DNA of 64,000 bases from Halobacillus kuroshimensis DSM 18393 (GCF_000425705.1 NZ_AUDY01000011.1:296356-360355); one strand, 5' to 3'; positions 1 through 8,484 are shown, numbered from the stretch's first letter. Notes: generated by a model from the letters alone, not told the origin. Translations and numbers: made by a program.

Positions 1-130
1 GCTGGGGTGGCAGGCAGAGAAAACGATCGATGATATGTGTGTGGACTCCTGGAACTGGCGGAAGCAGAATCCTGAAGGCTATACAGGAGAGAAAAATGCT
101 TCCAAGCAGGAGCTTATCGGACAAAGGTGA
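1..130 (+). CDS. galE: UDP-glucose 4-epimerase, C-terminal end only (partial)
   Basis: The reading frame that enters at base 2 and stops at the TGA at 128-130 encodes 42 residues containing WQAEKTIDDMC and SWNWRKQNPEGY. This is the typical tail of bacterial GalE, the NAD-dependent enzyme that interconverts UDP-glucose and UDP-galactose in the Leloir pathway. The rest of the gene, with the Rossmann fold and YxxxK active site, lies to the left of the window. A strong terminator follows five bases after the stop. Identity rests on the tail motif only, which is quite characteristic. Confidence 0.85.
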   Translation, partial: LGWQAEKTIDDMCVDSWNWRKQNPEGYTGEKNASKQELIGQR

Positions 131-135
131 AAAAA

Positions 136-169
136 GGGAGTGGACATCATCGTCCACTCCCTTTTTTTT
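136..169. terminator. Rho-independent terminator between galE and the DUF4317 gene
   Basis: A perfect 10-bp stem (GGGAGTGGAC / GTCCACTCCC) with a six-base loop is followed by eight T. An A-rich run precedes it, so it can act in both directions for the two convergent genes. Confidence 0.9.
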
Positions 170-1343
170 AGGAAGGTTCGTTTCCGAAGGCCTCCGGCAG
201 CATTTTAAATCCGTCAATTTCTGCATCTTCTTCAATTTCAATCATGATGCACCGTTTCCCTTTGTAGTTGACCTGTCTGACGAACTCCAGGTCCTGGGGA
301 CTGATGGAGATGTTGGCCACTTTCGTGTTGATCTTGATGGATTTCGTTTTATATTTGGGGACGATACTGCTCGCTTTCAGCTCGTATCCTTCATTGTCGG
401 TAATCATTTGGAAGGCATGTTTGACTTTTTCGCCTTCGACCTGCTCGCCGCTCTGGTTCAATACCCGTTCCACGTCACGGTAATCAAGCTTTGGCGAGGT
501 ATCATCCTCATTTTCCTCGACCACTTTGTTGATTTCCCCATACACATTGGCGAGGGTGGATGGACTCAGTTGATCCCCGACGACACCGCGGATGACTTCC
601 TCAAATACGGCTTTGTCTTCCTTCGCGGTCATGATCTCTTCACCATTCAAAACATCTTCGATAAACCAGTAGTCCGGTTCGTTGGCTTTGCCCGCGGCGT
701 AAAGCACATGGTTGACGTCGGAGGTTCCTTCCGTAATGCTCGGGAACATGAATCCTGTGAGCGGGTGCTTCAAGTCTATGACCGGGTCGACCTGGATGTT
801 GTATTTGAATTCCTTTTCTACATAGTCGAACTGGATTTCTTTTTTCGGCTCTTCTGTCTGATTGACGCTGCAGAGAATAAACGGGTTGGAGTACACGGCA
901 TCCCGGTCACTTTCCTCTGATTCTTCACTGCGTCGTCTTGTCGGTTTTAAGTATTCGGCCCGGATGAAAGTGATGACAACATCTTTTTCGTACGGGTGGT
1001 CCTTGATCATTTTTTCCGTCATGGCGAGCATTTCCTGTTTCCAGTCTTCTACGTTACGGCTCAAGAGCCCGCGGTGCAGAATGAATTGGCTGGAATCCTC
1101 TGCTTCTTGTTTGAATTTCAGTTCGAACAGCTTTTCATCGAGTTGTCCTGTGAGCACTTTTTTGAAGTTGGTCATAAAGAGCTCCTGCTGATCCCGGTCC
1201 AGCATCTCGAACGGCTGGCTCTGATGGTGATAGATATCCGTTGATTCTTTCATAATATAGACGTTGAAAATATTCGATATCTTCATAAGATCATTGTCGA
1301 CCTTCAATTGTTTCCGGATCCCGGCTATGTCTTTTTTATCCAT
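168..1343 (-). CDS. DUF4317 family protein
   Basis: A 391-residue soluble protein opening MDKKDIAGIRKQLK and continuing with FNVYIMKEST and LDRDQQELF, which I recognise as the DUF4317 family of Firmicutes; its function is unknown. No signal peptide or membrane segment is visible, and the protein is rich in charged residues, so it is probably cytoplasmic. The frame extends nine bases upstream to a GTG, but a GGAG motif eight bases before the ATG at 1343 makes that ATG the better start. It is a single-gene unit converging on galE. Confidence 0.8.
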   Translation of the reverse strand: MDKKDIAGIRKQLKVDNDLMKISNIFNVYIMKESTDIYHHQSQPFEMLDRDQQELFMTNFKKVLTGQLDEKLFELKFKQEAEDSSQFILHRGLLSRNVEDWKQEMLAMTEKMIKDHPYEKDVVITFIRAEYLKPTRRRSEESEESDRDAVYSNPFILCSVNQTEEPKKEIQFDYVEKEFKYNIQVDPVIDLKHPLTGFMFPSITEGTSDVNHVLYAAGKANEPDYWFIEDVLNGEEIMTAKEDKAVFEEVIRGVVGDQLSPSTLANVYGEINKVVEENEDDTSPKLDYRDVERVLNQSGEQVEGEKVKHAFQMITDNEGYELKASSIVPKYKTKSIKINTKVANISISPQDLEFVRQVNYKGKRCIMIEIEEDAEIDGFKMLPEAFGNEPS

Positions 1344-1402
1344 CGATCCCACTCCTACCTCTATGATTCTTTCATTTTATCATAGCTTGGAAGGGCGGCG
1401 GT

Positions 1403-2725
1403 TCACCGTTTTTTTATGGTGAACTCTTCTTTAAGCAGGAAGCCGGCTTGAGGGAAATCAAGACCGGTTTTCCAGCCGCCGACACCCTGGATATCATATT
1501 TTTTTACGAGTCTGTATTTGGCCAGTATGGACCGGGCATCTTCGAACCACACTTCATGAATGTCGCCTTGAGGGTCGGTGTAGGAAAACCACGGACTTCC
1601 TTTTTCAAAATCATAATAGATTGGACGTTGGTGCTCCATCGCTGTATCGACGGCCCGCTGCTGGGAATAGGCTTGGACATCTTCAGGATCTTCTGTATTC
1701 CAGTCATAGGCGTACATGGCGATTCCTAAAAAAATTTTCTCTTTCGGTATGGCTGTTACTGCATAATTCATAACAGCATCAACTTTCTTGATTGGAGCAA
1801 TAGCTCCTGGAGCTCCCCCCATCCAGTGCCAGTTGTACGTCATGAGAAAAACGAAGTCGACGGCCTCGCCGATGGTTTTGTAGTCATAGGCTTTGTGGTG
1901 GGCAGGGGTGTAGGCACCGGTCATCGGAGGCAGGGCGGCTCCGACTTCTCCTCCTATTTTATGGAGCCGGGTGGAAAGCTGCTGAACAAATGTATTAAAA
2001 GAAGCCCTGTCCTTTTCGTGCAGACTTTCAAAGTCGATAATGACCCCTTTGTACTGCTTTTCGTCCACGAGGCCGGCGATATTTTCAATCAACGCTTTTC
2101 GTTTCTTCTCATTAGACAGCAGACGATGGGCTAAGTCTGGATCGAAGCCCTCTTTTGTTAAATTGGTGAGGGTGGCATGGGGGATCAAGCCTTCTTTCCA
2201 TGTGCGGGAGATGGAGTCTTCACCGTTCAGTCGGCTGAGTTTTCCACTCTCATCCGGCCGGTATTCGAACAGGCCGAGGGCAGATAAATACTCCCCATAA
2301 TAGTCGATGGACTGTTGGTTTTTTACAGGGCTGCCCGGAATGAAAAATGCTCCAGTTGTAATTGGTTGTTTCCGGCTTTGCGGGATAAGGAGCATCTGCC
2401 CGGGCGTGATGACGTTTCCGCTGATGCTGTTTTGTTTTTTTAAAGCATGGATGGACGTCTGATGAATCCGGGCAATTTTCCAAAGCGAATCCCCTGTCGT
2501 TACGTGGTACGCACTCCCGGGGATGATCACCGACTGCCCCGGCATGATTTGCGAACCGTCCGTCATGCCGTTTATGGTTTTCAAAAGGTCTGTCGTTGTT
2601 TCATATTGTGCAGCGATTTCCCATAAGCTGTCCCCGGACTTCACGGTATAGAGGACGCTTGCAGAGACAGTTGATGTGGAAAGGGAGAAAAAAATAATGA
2701 TGGTAAGTAGACCTGTACGTTTCAT
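1403..2725 (-). CDS. LysM-domain glycoside hydrolase family 18 protein (spore cortex/peptidoglycan hydrolase, YaaH/SleL type)
   Basis: A 440-residue exported protein. Residues 1-22 are a signal peptide (two positive residues, then a hydrophobic core). Two LysM repeats follow, at about 26-69 (YTVKSGDSLWEIA) and 72-116 (YHVTTGDSLWKIA); these bind peptidoglycan. The rest is a GH18 barrel with the catalytic DFE of the DxxDxDxE-type motif at about residues 231-233. The family includes B. subtilis YaaH/SleL, an N-acetylglucosaminidase that degrades spore cortex fragments during germination. The second of two tandem ATGs is chosen because it lies five bases after GGAGG. It follows a spore-protein-like gene on the same strand, which supports a sporulation role. 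Substrate specificity is inferred. Confidence 0.85.
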   Translation of the reverse strand: MKRTGLLTIIIFFSLSTSTVSASVLYTVKSGDSLWEIAAQYETTTDLLKTINGMTDGSQIMPGQSVIIPGSAYHVTTGDSLWKIARIHQTSIHALKKQNSISGNVITPGQMLLIPQSRKQPITTGAFFIPGSPVKNQQSIDYYGEYLSALGLFEYRPDESGKLSRLNGEDSISRTWKEGLIPHATLTNLTKEGFDPDLAHRLLSNEKKRKALIENIAGLVDEKQYKGVIIDFESLHEKDRASFNTFVQQLSTRLHKIGGEVGAALPPMTGAYTPAHHKAYDYKTIGEAVDFVFLMTYNWHWMGGAPGAIAPIKKVDAVMNYAVTAIPKEKIFLGIAMYAYDWNTEDPEDVQAYSQQRAVDTAMEHQRPIYYDFEKGSPWFSYTDPQGDIHEVWFEDARSILAKYRLVKKYDIQGVGGWKTGLDFPQAGFLLKEEFTIKKR

Positions 2726-2745
2726 CATAACCTCCAGCTATAGAA

Positions 2746-2776
2746 AGAGGACTTCCCTGAAAAAGGGAAATCCTCT
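2746..2776 (-). terminator. Hairpin downstream of the small spore protein gene
   Basis: Stem AGAGGA-TTCCCT pairs with AGGGAA-TCCTCT around a short A-rich loop. In the minus direction only a weak T tract (TTTCT) follows, so read-through into the LysM-GH18 gene is possible. Confidence 0.6.
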
Positions 2777-2784
2777 ACATTCAT

Positions 2785-2958
2785 TTAGTTATCTTGTTTT
2801 GCTTTTTTGGATTTGCGGGCTTTTTTCGCTTCTTTCTGATGAGCTTCATTCGCAGCAGCGCTGCCGAACTCCTCAGAAAACTCTACATCGGCCTGTTTTG
2901 GCTCAAAGCCTTTTTTATTCTTCTGTTCAGCCTGGTTTTTCTTTGTTTTCTTCGCCAT
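2785..2958 (-). CDS. Small spore protein, possibly gamma-type SASP-like
   Basis: A 57-residue, Lys/Glu/Ala-rich protein beginning MAKKTKKNQAEQKNKK and holding EFSEEFGSAAANEA. That segment resembles the repeat of gamma-type small acid-soluble spore proteins, which store amino acids in the spore core, but only one copy is present and the match is loose. The frame opens further upstream, but AAGGAGGTGG six bases before the ATG at 2958 fixes the start. A sequence matching a sigma-G/sigma-F promoter (2983-3012) lies just upstream, which independently supports forespore expression. The exact SASP class is uncertain. Confidence 0.6.
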   Translation of the reverse strand: MAKKTKKNQAEQKNKKGFEPKQADVEFSEEFGSAAANEAHQKEAKKARKSKKAKQDN

Positions 2959-2982
2959 CGTTCTCCACCTCCTTGTCATCGT

Positions 2983-3012
2983 TAGTATGAATCTTTTGGT
3001 GTGATCTCATGT
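2983..3012 (-). promoter_or_regulatory. Sigma-G/sigma-F-type forespore promoter
   Basis: On the minus strand ACATG (3012-3008), an 18-base spacer and CATACTA (2989-2983) match the forespore consensus GHATR-N18-CATWHTA with one mismatch, in the first base of the -35. The -10 lies 24 bases before the small spore protein start codon. Confidence 0.6.
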
Positions 3013-3158
3013 AAAAAGAGGGAAGAAAATCATCTGGAATCGATTGGATGAAGCAGGTATAATGGAACAACAATGATGATGGAAAATGTAGATGGAAAAG
3101 GGACGGACGGGCCTTTTTCCATCTATTTTTTCTTTCTTGAACAGAAAGGGACGAACAT

Positions 3159-5348
3159 ATGGATTTCTTCACAAACATGGAACAACACACGGGAGTAAAA
3201 CTGAACGATGTCCAGAAGCAGGCGGTTCTTCACACGGAGGGCCCGCTGCTCCTGCTGGCCTCGCCGGGATCCGGGAAGACGACGACACTGAATATGAAAA
3301 TCGGCTACCTGCTTCTTGAAAAAAAGGTGAAGCCGGAGCGGATCATGGCGATTACCTTCAGTAAAGCATCAGCCCGGGATATGTCTGAGCGTTTTGACCG
3401 GTTTTTTTCTTCCCTCACGAATGAAAAGGTCCACTTCTCAACGATTCACAGCTTCGCCTTTCAAGTCGTCCGGGAGACGCTGCAGAAAAGAGGAGAACCC
3501 TTCCAGCTGATAGAGGGTAATGTCAGTGATGAAGAACTGAAGAAGGGTTTCCATGGACCGGATGTCCCGCTTCACAAAAAGTTTATTTTGAAAAGGATCT
3601 ATGAGGATATCCATCAGAAACAGATGTCCGAGGATGAGATGGATGAGCTGATGACTTACATCAGCTTTGTGAAAAACCGGATGCTGTCAGGGAAGGAGCT
3701 GGAGAAAGTTTCGTGTCAGGTGAAACAGGCTGCTGATATGTATAAAGAGTACGAGCGGTTTAAAAAACAGCATGTTCCTGATCGGCTTCTGCTCGATTTT
3801 GACGATATGCTTACGTATGCTCATCAGTTCCTTTTGGAAGACACAGAGCTACTGAGCCGTTATCAGCGCCGCTTTGAATATGTGCTCACCGATGAAAGTC
3901 AGGATAACAGTGTGGTCCAGCATGAAATCGTGGAGCTTCTGGCACGTCCGCACAACAATTTGTGCGTCGTTGCGGATGATGATCAGTCGATTTTCATGTG
4001 GCGGGGATCCGACGTAACGAAGCTGCTGCAATTCGAGAAGGTTTATCCGGATGCCACCGTAATGACGATGTCACAGAACTACCGGTCGTCCAAGGAAATC
4101 GTGGAGGCGTCCAATCAGTTTATTAAACGGAACAAAAACCGCTATCCGAAGCAGATGTTTACGGAAAATCCGTCCAATGCGCCCATCCAGATGCAGACGT
4201 TCAGTAATTATGACCAGCAGCTGACCTATGTCGCGGAAGCTGTGAAAGCGGCCTCTCCGGGGGAGGAAACGGCTGTTTTATACCGGAACAATTCATCAGC
4301 GGTTCCACTGGCAGATAAGCTTGATAAGGCAGGCATCGATTTTTATATGAAGGATATTGACGCCAAGTTTTTCAAGCACTGGATCGTTGAGGATATATTG
4401 AACTTCATGCGCTTCAGCTATAACGATCAGCGGGTGGATATCCTGGAGCGGATTCATACGAAATTCAACGGCTATATCACGAAAAAGCAGATCGCTTTTT
4501 TGAAAAGAACACATATCTCAACCTCCATTTTTGATGTGTTGAGAGAAGAGGATATTCCTTCGTATCAAGACAAAAATCTCGCTCAGGCAAAAAAGATGTT
4601 TCATGAAATGAACACCATGGAGCCCGGCAAGGCCATTCGTATGATCCGAGGTAAGCTCGGTTATGACAAGGCGGTCACGAAAATGTGTGAGAACTTCGGC
4701 TTCAATGCGGAGCATCTATTCGGCATTCTGGACACCCTTGAGGAAATTGCCCACGGTCTCGGTTCATTGAAGGGCTTTGCAGACAGGTTGAAGCATCTTG
4801 AACAACTGATTCAGACGTCGAAGTACAACAAAAATAAAGCCCCCCTGACTCTGACGACCTTCCACAGCGCTAAGGGGCTGGAATACGACAATGTCTATAT
4901 GATCGACCTCATTAACGGGGTAGTGCCGTCCAAGGATGACATGGAACGGTATCGAAGTGAAGACCGCGCGCCTATGGAGGAAGCTGTCCGGTTGTTTTAC
5001 GTCGGCATGACGCGGGCACGCTCGCATCTTGAACTCCTTTCCTACAACTATAAAGGCAGTGAGAGGGTTACAGAGTCCATTTTTCTTATGAATGTCCGCC
5101 GCATTATCCAGCCGGAAGGGGAGAAGAAGAAAAAGGCGCCGGTCCGTCCGGCTGTCGACTTATCGGATGAATCGTTACTAAAAGAAGGCGAGATGGAGCT
5201 TGGGTTGAAGGTGTCCCACCGGAAATTCGGAACAGGCGTCATTTCCGAATTTGGCGGGGATCAAATTGGGATTCAGTTTGAGGAGCACGGATATAAGGAG
5301 CTGCTGCTGACGTTCTGTCTTGAGAATGGCTTGTTGAAAAAAGAGTAG
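3159..5348 (+). CDS. UvrD/Rep/PcrA-like superfamily 1 DNA helicase (YjcD-like)
   Basis: A 729-residue protein with all SF1A helicase motifs: Q-motif-like NDVQKQAV, Walker A ASPGSGKTT (34-42), motif II DESQD (245-249), motif III DDDQSIFMWRG (273-283), NYRSS, motif V TFHSAKGLEYD near 567 and motif VI FYVGMTRAR near 613. These unwind DNA 3' to 5' with ATP. The C-terminal segment (KVSHRKFGTGVISEF) is the Tudor-like fold by which PcrA contacts RNA polymerase or DNA. Length and lack of extra nuclease domains fit B. subtilis YjcD rather than AddA or PcrA. DESQD in place of the usual DExQD with Y/F is a mild oddity. It stands alone, with a terminator downstream. Confidence 0.9.
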   Translation: MDFFTNMEQHTGVKLNDVQKQAVLHTEGPLLLLASPGSGKTTTLNMKIGYLLLEKKVKPERIMAITFSKASARDMSERFDRFFSSLTNEKVHFSTIHSFAFQVVRETLQKRGEPFQLIEGNVSDEELKKGFHGPDVPLHKKFILKRIYEDIHQKQMSEDEMDELMTYISFVKNRMLSGKELEKVSCQVKQAADMYKEYERFKKQHVPDRLLLDFDDMLTYAHQFLLEDTELLSRYQRRFEYVLTDESQDNSVVQHEIVELLARPHNNLCVVADDDQSIFMWRGSDVTKLLQFEKVYPDATVMTMSQNYRSSKEIVEASNQFIKRNKNRYPKQMFTENPSNAPIQMQTFSNYDQQLTYVAEAVKAASPGEETAVLYRNNSSAVPLADKLDKAGIDFYMKDIDAKFFKHWIVEDILNFMRFSYNDQRVDILERIHTKFNGYITKKQIAFLKRTHISTSIFDVLREEDIPSYQDKNLAQAKKMFHEMNTMEPGKAIRMIRGKLGYDKAVTKMCENFGFNAEHLFGILDTLEEIAHGLGSLKGFADRLKHLEQLIQTSKYNKNKAPLTLTTFHSAKGLEYDNVYMIDLINGVVPSKDDMERYRSEDRAPMEEAVRLFYVGMTRARSHLELLSYNYKGSERVTESIFLMNVRRIIQPEGEKKKKAPVRPAVDLSDESLLKEGEMELGLKVSHRKFGTGVISEFGGDQIGIQFEEHGYKELLLTFCLENGLLKKE

Positions 5349-5441
5349 ATACCGGCGGTTCTGGAGGTTCAGAAGGCCGATCTCCTCTTGCCTGCATAAT
5401 AATTATTCAAAAAACTGCCGGGGATGATCCCAGCGGTCTGA

Positions 5442-5474
5442 AGAGGGTACCCGTCAAAGGGTATCCTCTTTTTT
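5442..5474. terminator. Terminator between the helicase and the membrane protein gene
   Basis: AGAGGGTACCC pairs with GGGTATCCTCT (one G-T pair) around a six-base loop and is followed by a run of T. It sits between two convergent genes, about 95 bases after the helicase stop and 10 bases from the stop of the minus-strand gene. Confidence 0.8.
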
Positions 5475-5483
5475 GAAATTTCT

Positions 5484-5798
5484 TCACAATCCATTCAATC
5501 CTAAGAAGAGTGGACCGATAGTCATGAGCAGGGATACAACCGTAAGGGTGATCAAGGCACCGCGTGGAAGCTTCCGTCTTTCTTTTTCTTTGTACCATCC
5601 ACTAAATTGAAGGTAATTCCTATATATAATAAATAAAAAGACCCATACGCCGGCTGCTCCAACCACTCTGTATGGATCCGAAACATCGACAGCTTCGTAA
5701 AGCGGTCCAAGCACGGTAGACCAGAGTAGTGCTCCAATTAGTGGAAGCAGCAGGAGAATACGGAGAAGTTCAAGGAGCATCCATGCTGTTGTTTTCAC
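5484..5798 (-). CDS. Small membrane protein of unknown function
   Basis: 104 residues with three clear hydrophobic segments (around LLLLPLIGALL, VVGAAGVWVFLFIIY and ALITLTVVSLLMTIGPLF), separated by a basic loop KEKERRKLPRG. The frame is open for 53 codons further upstream, but AAGGAGG seven bases before the GTG at 5798 marks that GTG (VKTTAWMLLEL) as the start. I do not recognise the family and the neighbours suggest no role. Confidence 0.7.
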   Translation of the reverse strand: MKTTAWMLLELLRILLLLPLIGALLWSTVLGPLYEAVDVSDPYRVVGAAGVWVFLFIIYRNYLQFSGWYKEKERRKLPRGALITLTVVSLLMTIGPLFLGLNGL

Positions 5799-5918
5799 AG
5801 AGATCCCTCCTTTTTTATGACAGTGTAGTCTATTTTGAAGATGTTGGAAAGAGTCAAGCGGCCCGTCCGGGTTAATGGGGGATCGCGTTGCGGAAAGCTG
5901 AATGACAGAGGTGAAGGG

Positions 5919-6002
5919 ATGAAAACAAGGTGGATTCTCGGCAATCAGCTGTGTCATAAGCGGCCGATCGTTGCGGATGTAGACAAGGAGAATGATATTT
6001 AA
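5919..6002 (+). pseudogene. Remnant of a cryptochrome/photolyase-like gene, N-terminus only
   Basis: The 27-residue frame starting at the ATG at 5919, after AGGTGAAGG, begins MKTRWILGNQLCHKRP and stops at 6002. This start closely resembles the N-terminus of the FAD-binding deoxyribodipyrimidine photolyase-related family (KTRW-x-GNQL), from memory of the family. A full gene would run about 1.5 kb, so only a fragment remains. A second frame (5992-6195, 67 residues, Lys/Glu-rich) overlaps its end and runs into the Fur-box promoter; it may be more debris, and its ATG has a badly spaced ribosome site. Confidence 0.45.
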
Positions 6003-6166
6003 AATAGCAGAACCTCATCTGCGGGCGGCGTTGGAGACGTATCATAAGCAGAGGGAAGAGAAAAAGCAGGCGCTCAGGAAGAAAGCGTCATTCTTGAAAA
6101 AACAGCTCCAGGACGGACGCTTTCATATGGAACAAACGTACAGGAGGACTGTGCGTTTTATTTTTA

Positions 6167-6196
6167 TTGACAATGATAATCGTTATCAATTATGAT
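6167..6196 (+). promoter_or_regulatory. Fur-box-overlapped sigma-A promoter
   Basis: TTGACA (6167-6172) and TATGAT (6191-6196) are 18 bases apart. Between and over them lies GACAATGATAATCGTTATC (6169-6187), which matches the 19-bp Fur consensus GATAATGATAATCATTATC at 17 positions and contains a 7-1-7 inverted repeat with a single mismatch. Iron-loaded Fur bound here would block RNA polymerase, so the two genes downstream should be induced by iron starvation. Confidence 0.9.
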
Positions 6197-6227
6197 GTAA
6201 GTGTGAATCAGGAAGGGAGAGAAGACA

Positions 6228-6611
6228 ATGCAGGAATGTTTGTTTGTTGTCAAATCCTTTACGTATGAAAAAGGAAGTCGTCAATGCTCGTGTCATCAAA
6301 CGATCCGGTTTGAAAAGGGAGATCGTTTACATATTGTTCAAAATCCATACGCAGTTGCCAACCGTGGCTGGTACGTGCTCGTGCGAAAAAATGAGGGGGG
6401 CGCTTTTCCAATGTCCGCCCAGTTTGTCCAGGACCTTTACGACCGCCGTGCAGTCTCTACGAAGATGGATATCCAGCTTGCTCTCAACTATCACACGTAT
6501 AAAATCAATCAGGCTTTGGAATGTAAAGATGAGGTGAGTTTCCGGACACATGCACGTCTCCACGCCCGGCTTTCCGGTTACCTTGAAGACAGCCTCGTAA
6601 AGGGTGTGTAA
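6228..6611 (+). CDS. IDEAL-domain-like protein, first gene of the Fur-controlled unit
   Basis: 127 residues. The N-terminal half is beta-rich with KGDRLHIV and NRGWYVLVRK. The C-terminal stretch IQLALNYHTYKINQALECKDEVSF followed by a second helix resembles the IDEAL domain, a short helical motif of unknown role in Bacillales. It starts 32 bases after the Fur-box promoter, with AAGGGAG upstream, and ends three bases before the flavodoxin gene, so the two are cotranscribed. B. subtilis ykuNOP is also a Fur-regulated flavodoxin operon with an uncharacterised middle gene; I do not claim orthology. The family call is tentative. Confidence 0.6.
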   Translation: MQECLFVVKSFTYEKGSRQCSCHQTIRFEKGDRLHIVQNPYAVANRGWYVLVRKNEGGAFPMSAQFVQDLYDRRAVSTKMDIQLALNYHTYKINQALECKDEVSFRTHARLHARLSGYLEDSLVKGV

Positions 6612-6614
6612 CCC

Positions 6615-7076
6615 ATGGCACGAATTTTTATTGGCTTTGCCAGCATGTCCGGGAATACGGAGGAAATGGCGGACTTGATCAAGGGGCGTCTTGAGGGAGA
6701 TCACGACATCCACTTGGATGAAATAGAAGAAATCGAGCCCGATTTTCTCGTCGGTTTCGATGCGGTCCTTTTAGGATCCTATACATGGAATGATGGGGAT
6801 CTACCTTATGAAGTGGAAGATTTCTATGAAGATCTGGAAGACATCGATCTGACAGGTAAGTGTATTGCTGCCTTTGGATCAGGGGATACCTCCTACCCGC
6901 AGTTCTGTGAAGCTGTGTCCCTTTTTGAAGACAGGTTAACAGCTGTCGGTGGTGAGCGGATGACGAAGGGATGGAAAGTGGATATGCATCCCGATAAGGA
7001 AGAAGACTTGACACGTCTGCAGGTTTTTACAGACGAAATCATCGAACACCTTGGACGATTGATACAATTGAAATAA
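6615..7076 (+). CDS. Flavodoxin (iron-starvation type, YkuN/YkuP-like)
   Basis: 153 residues with the FMN phosphate loop SMSGNTEE near the N-terminus, LGSYTWNDGDLP for the first flavin-stacking loop and FGSGDTSYPQFC for the second. The protein is very acidic, typical of short-chain flavodoxins that carry electrons at low potential in the cytoplasm. It follows a Fur-controlled promoter and the IDEAL-like gene by three bases. In Bacillus such flavodoxins replace ferredoxin when iron is scarce and serve desaturases or nitric oxide synthase; the partner here is not known. Confidence 0.9.
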   Translation: MARIFIGFASMSGNTEEMADLIKGRLEGDHDIHLDEIEEIEPDFLVGFDAVLLGSYTWNDGDLPYEVEDFYEDLEDIDLTGKCIAAFGSGDTSYPQFCEAVSLFEDRLTAVGGERMTKGWKVDMHPDKEEDLTRLQVFTDEIIEHLGRLIQLK

Positions 7077-7097
7077 ATTTTTCAAAAGTGGCTTTTT

Positions 7098-7143
7098 ACA
7101 GGGGAGCGTTTACATGCGCGCCCCTGTAGGAAGCTTCTTTTTT
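7098..7143 (+). terminator. Terminator of the flavodoxin operon
   Basis: ACAGGGG pairs with CCCCTGT, with an inner GCG/CGC pairing, followed after a few bases by a run of seven T. It begins 22 bases after the flavodoxin stop. Confidence 0.55.
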
Positions 7144-7282
7144 ATAGGATGGATTGGAAAATTAATGGCAGAACTTTTTTATTTCTCACGGGGTTTTCCT
7201 GTGCTATACTCCCTCAATGTGGCTTTTATAGACCATAAATTGTTTGATAATTCAAAGGATTACGTAGAAAAGGAGTATCATC

Positions 7283-8482
7283 ATGATTTTCACACAAGCC
7301 CTTATCCAAGAGCCTATGGCGGTCTTCGCCTATTTAATAGCCATCGTCGGCATTGTTTTCATGTTAGCGACGGTTGATTATGCACCACTGAAAAAGTTCT
7401 TCGGCTATCTGCCGCCGTTGATCTGGATGTATTTTCTTCCGATGCTGTCGACGACATTCGGCATTATCCCGCAGAGTTCTGACCTTTACAGCTTCTTAAG
7501 TACTTATATGCTTCCAGCAGGTCTGCTGCTTCTTATGATCAGTACGAACGTTCCGGCCACTTTGAAACTCGGCGGAAAAGCGGTCCTCGTTTTCCTGGCA
7601 GGAACTCTCGGAGTCGTCGTCGGCGGCCCGGTTGCTTTCGCCCTGTTCCAAGGTGTGCTTCCTGATGAAGCCTGGCGCGGAGTCGGAGCGCTTGCCGGAA
7701 GCTGGATTGGTGGTACCGGCAACATGGGTGCCATGATGGAAGCCTTCAAGACCCCGGATGATATTTTAAGTCCGATTATTCTGACCGATACACTCGTCGG
7801 AATCGGCTGGATGGGTGTCATGATTTCCCTGGCCAACTTCCAGGATCGGTTCAATAAGTGGAACAAGGCAGATAACTCTACAATTAAAAAAATCAACGAA
7901 GATATTGCTACCGACGTGGCACGCAACGCTAAACCGCTGGAGCTGCCACAGTTGTTCGCGATTCTGGCGGTCGGTTTTGCCGGTTCATACTTGATCCGTT
8001 TGTTTGCTGATTTGTCATTCATCCCGAAATCTGATGTGATGAGCACATCTACTTGGACATTCCTGCTTGTTACTGCTGTTGGTATTCTGCTTTCCTTTAC
8101 GAAGGTGCGGAAGCTTGAATACTACGGTGCCAGCAAAATTGGGTATATGGGAATTTATCTGTTCCTTACCGGAATAGGGGCTCAAGCGAATCTTGCAGAT
8201 ATTGTTCAAGCTCCTGAATTTCTCTTAATGGGAGTGGTATGGCTTTCTATTCACATACTCTTTATTTTCACTGCTGCCCGTCTGCTTCGTGCTCCATTGT
8301 TCTTCGTCGCTGTCGGTTCACAGGGGAATATTGGTGGGACAAGTTCTGCGCCGATTGTAGCGTCTGTATTCCAGCCGGCTCTTGCGCCTGTCGGTCTTCT
8401 CATGGGAATTCTCGGAAATGTCGTCGGCATGTACGCCGCCCTCCTATGCGGCCAGCTCGCCCGGATGATTGCCGGGGGTTGA
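7283..8482 (+). CDS. DUF819 family membrane protein (YjcL-like)
   Basis: 399 residues with about ten membrane segments and the glycine-rich signatures GSWIGGTGNMGAMMEA and GSQGNIGGTSSAP, which mark the DUF819 family (B. subtilis YjcL). The family resembles sodium-coupled or 2-hydroxycarboxylate-type permeases in layout, but its substrate is unknown. The two glycine-rich hairpins suggest an inverted repeat structure, as in secondary transporters. AAGGAG precedes the ATG by eight bases. It is a single-gene unit ended by a very strong terminator. Confidence 0.85.
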   Translation: MIFTQALIQEPMAVFAYLIAIVGIVFMLATVDYAPLKKFFGYLPPLIWMYFLPMLSTTFGIIPQSSDLYSFLSTYMLPAGLLLLMISTNVPATLKLGGKAVLVFLAGTLGVVVGGPVAFALFQGVLPDEAWRGVGALAGSWIGGTGNMGAMMEAFKTPDDILSPIILTDTLVGIGWMGVMISLANFQDRFNKWNKADNSTIKKINEDIATDVARNAKPLELPQLFAILAVGFAGSYLIRLFADLSFIPKSDVMSTSTWTFLLVTAVGILLSFTKVRKLEYYGASKIGYMGIYLFLTGIGAQANLADIVQAPEFLLMGVVWLSIHILFIFTAARLLRAPLFFVAVGSQGNIGGTSSAPIVASVFQPALAPVGLLMGILGNVVGMYAALLCGQLARMIAGG

Positions 8483-8484
8483 TC

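Noticed and set aside
5992..6195. 67-codon frame between the photolyase remnant and the Fur-regulated gene
   Set aside because: GGAG is only one or two bases from the ATG, and the frame ends inside the Fur box/promoter; treated as probable debris rather than a gene.
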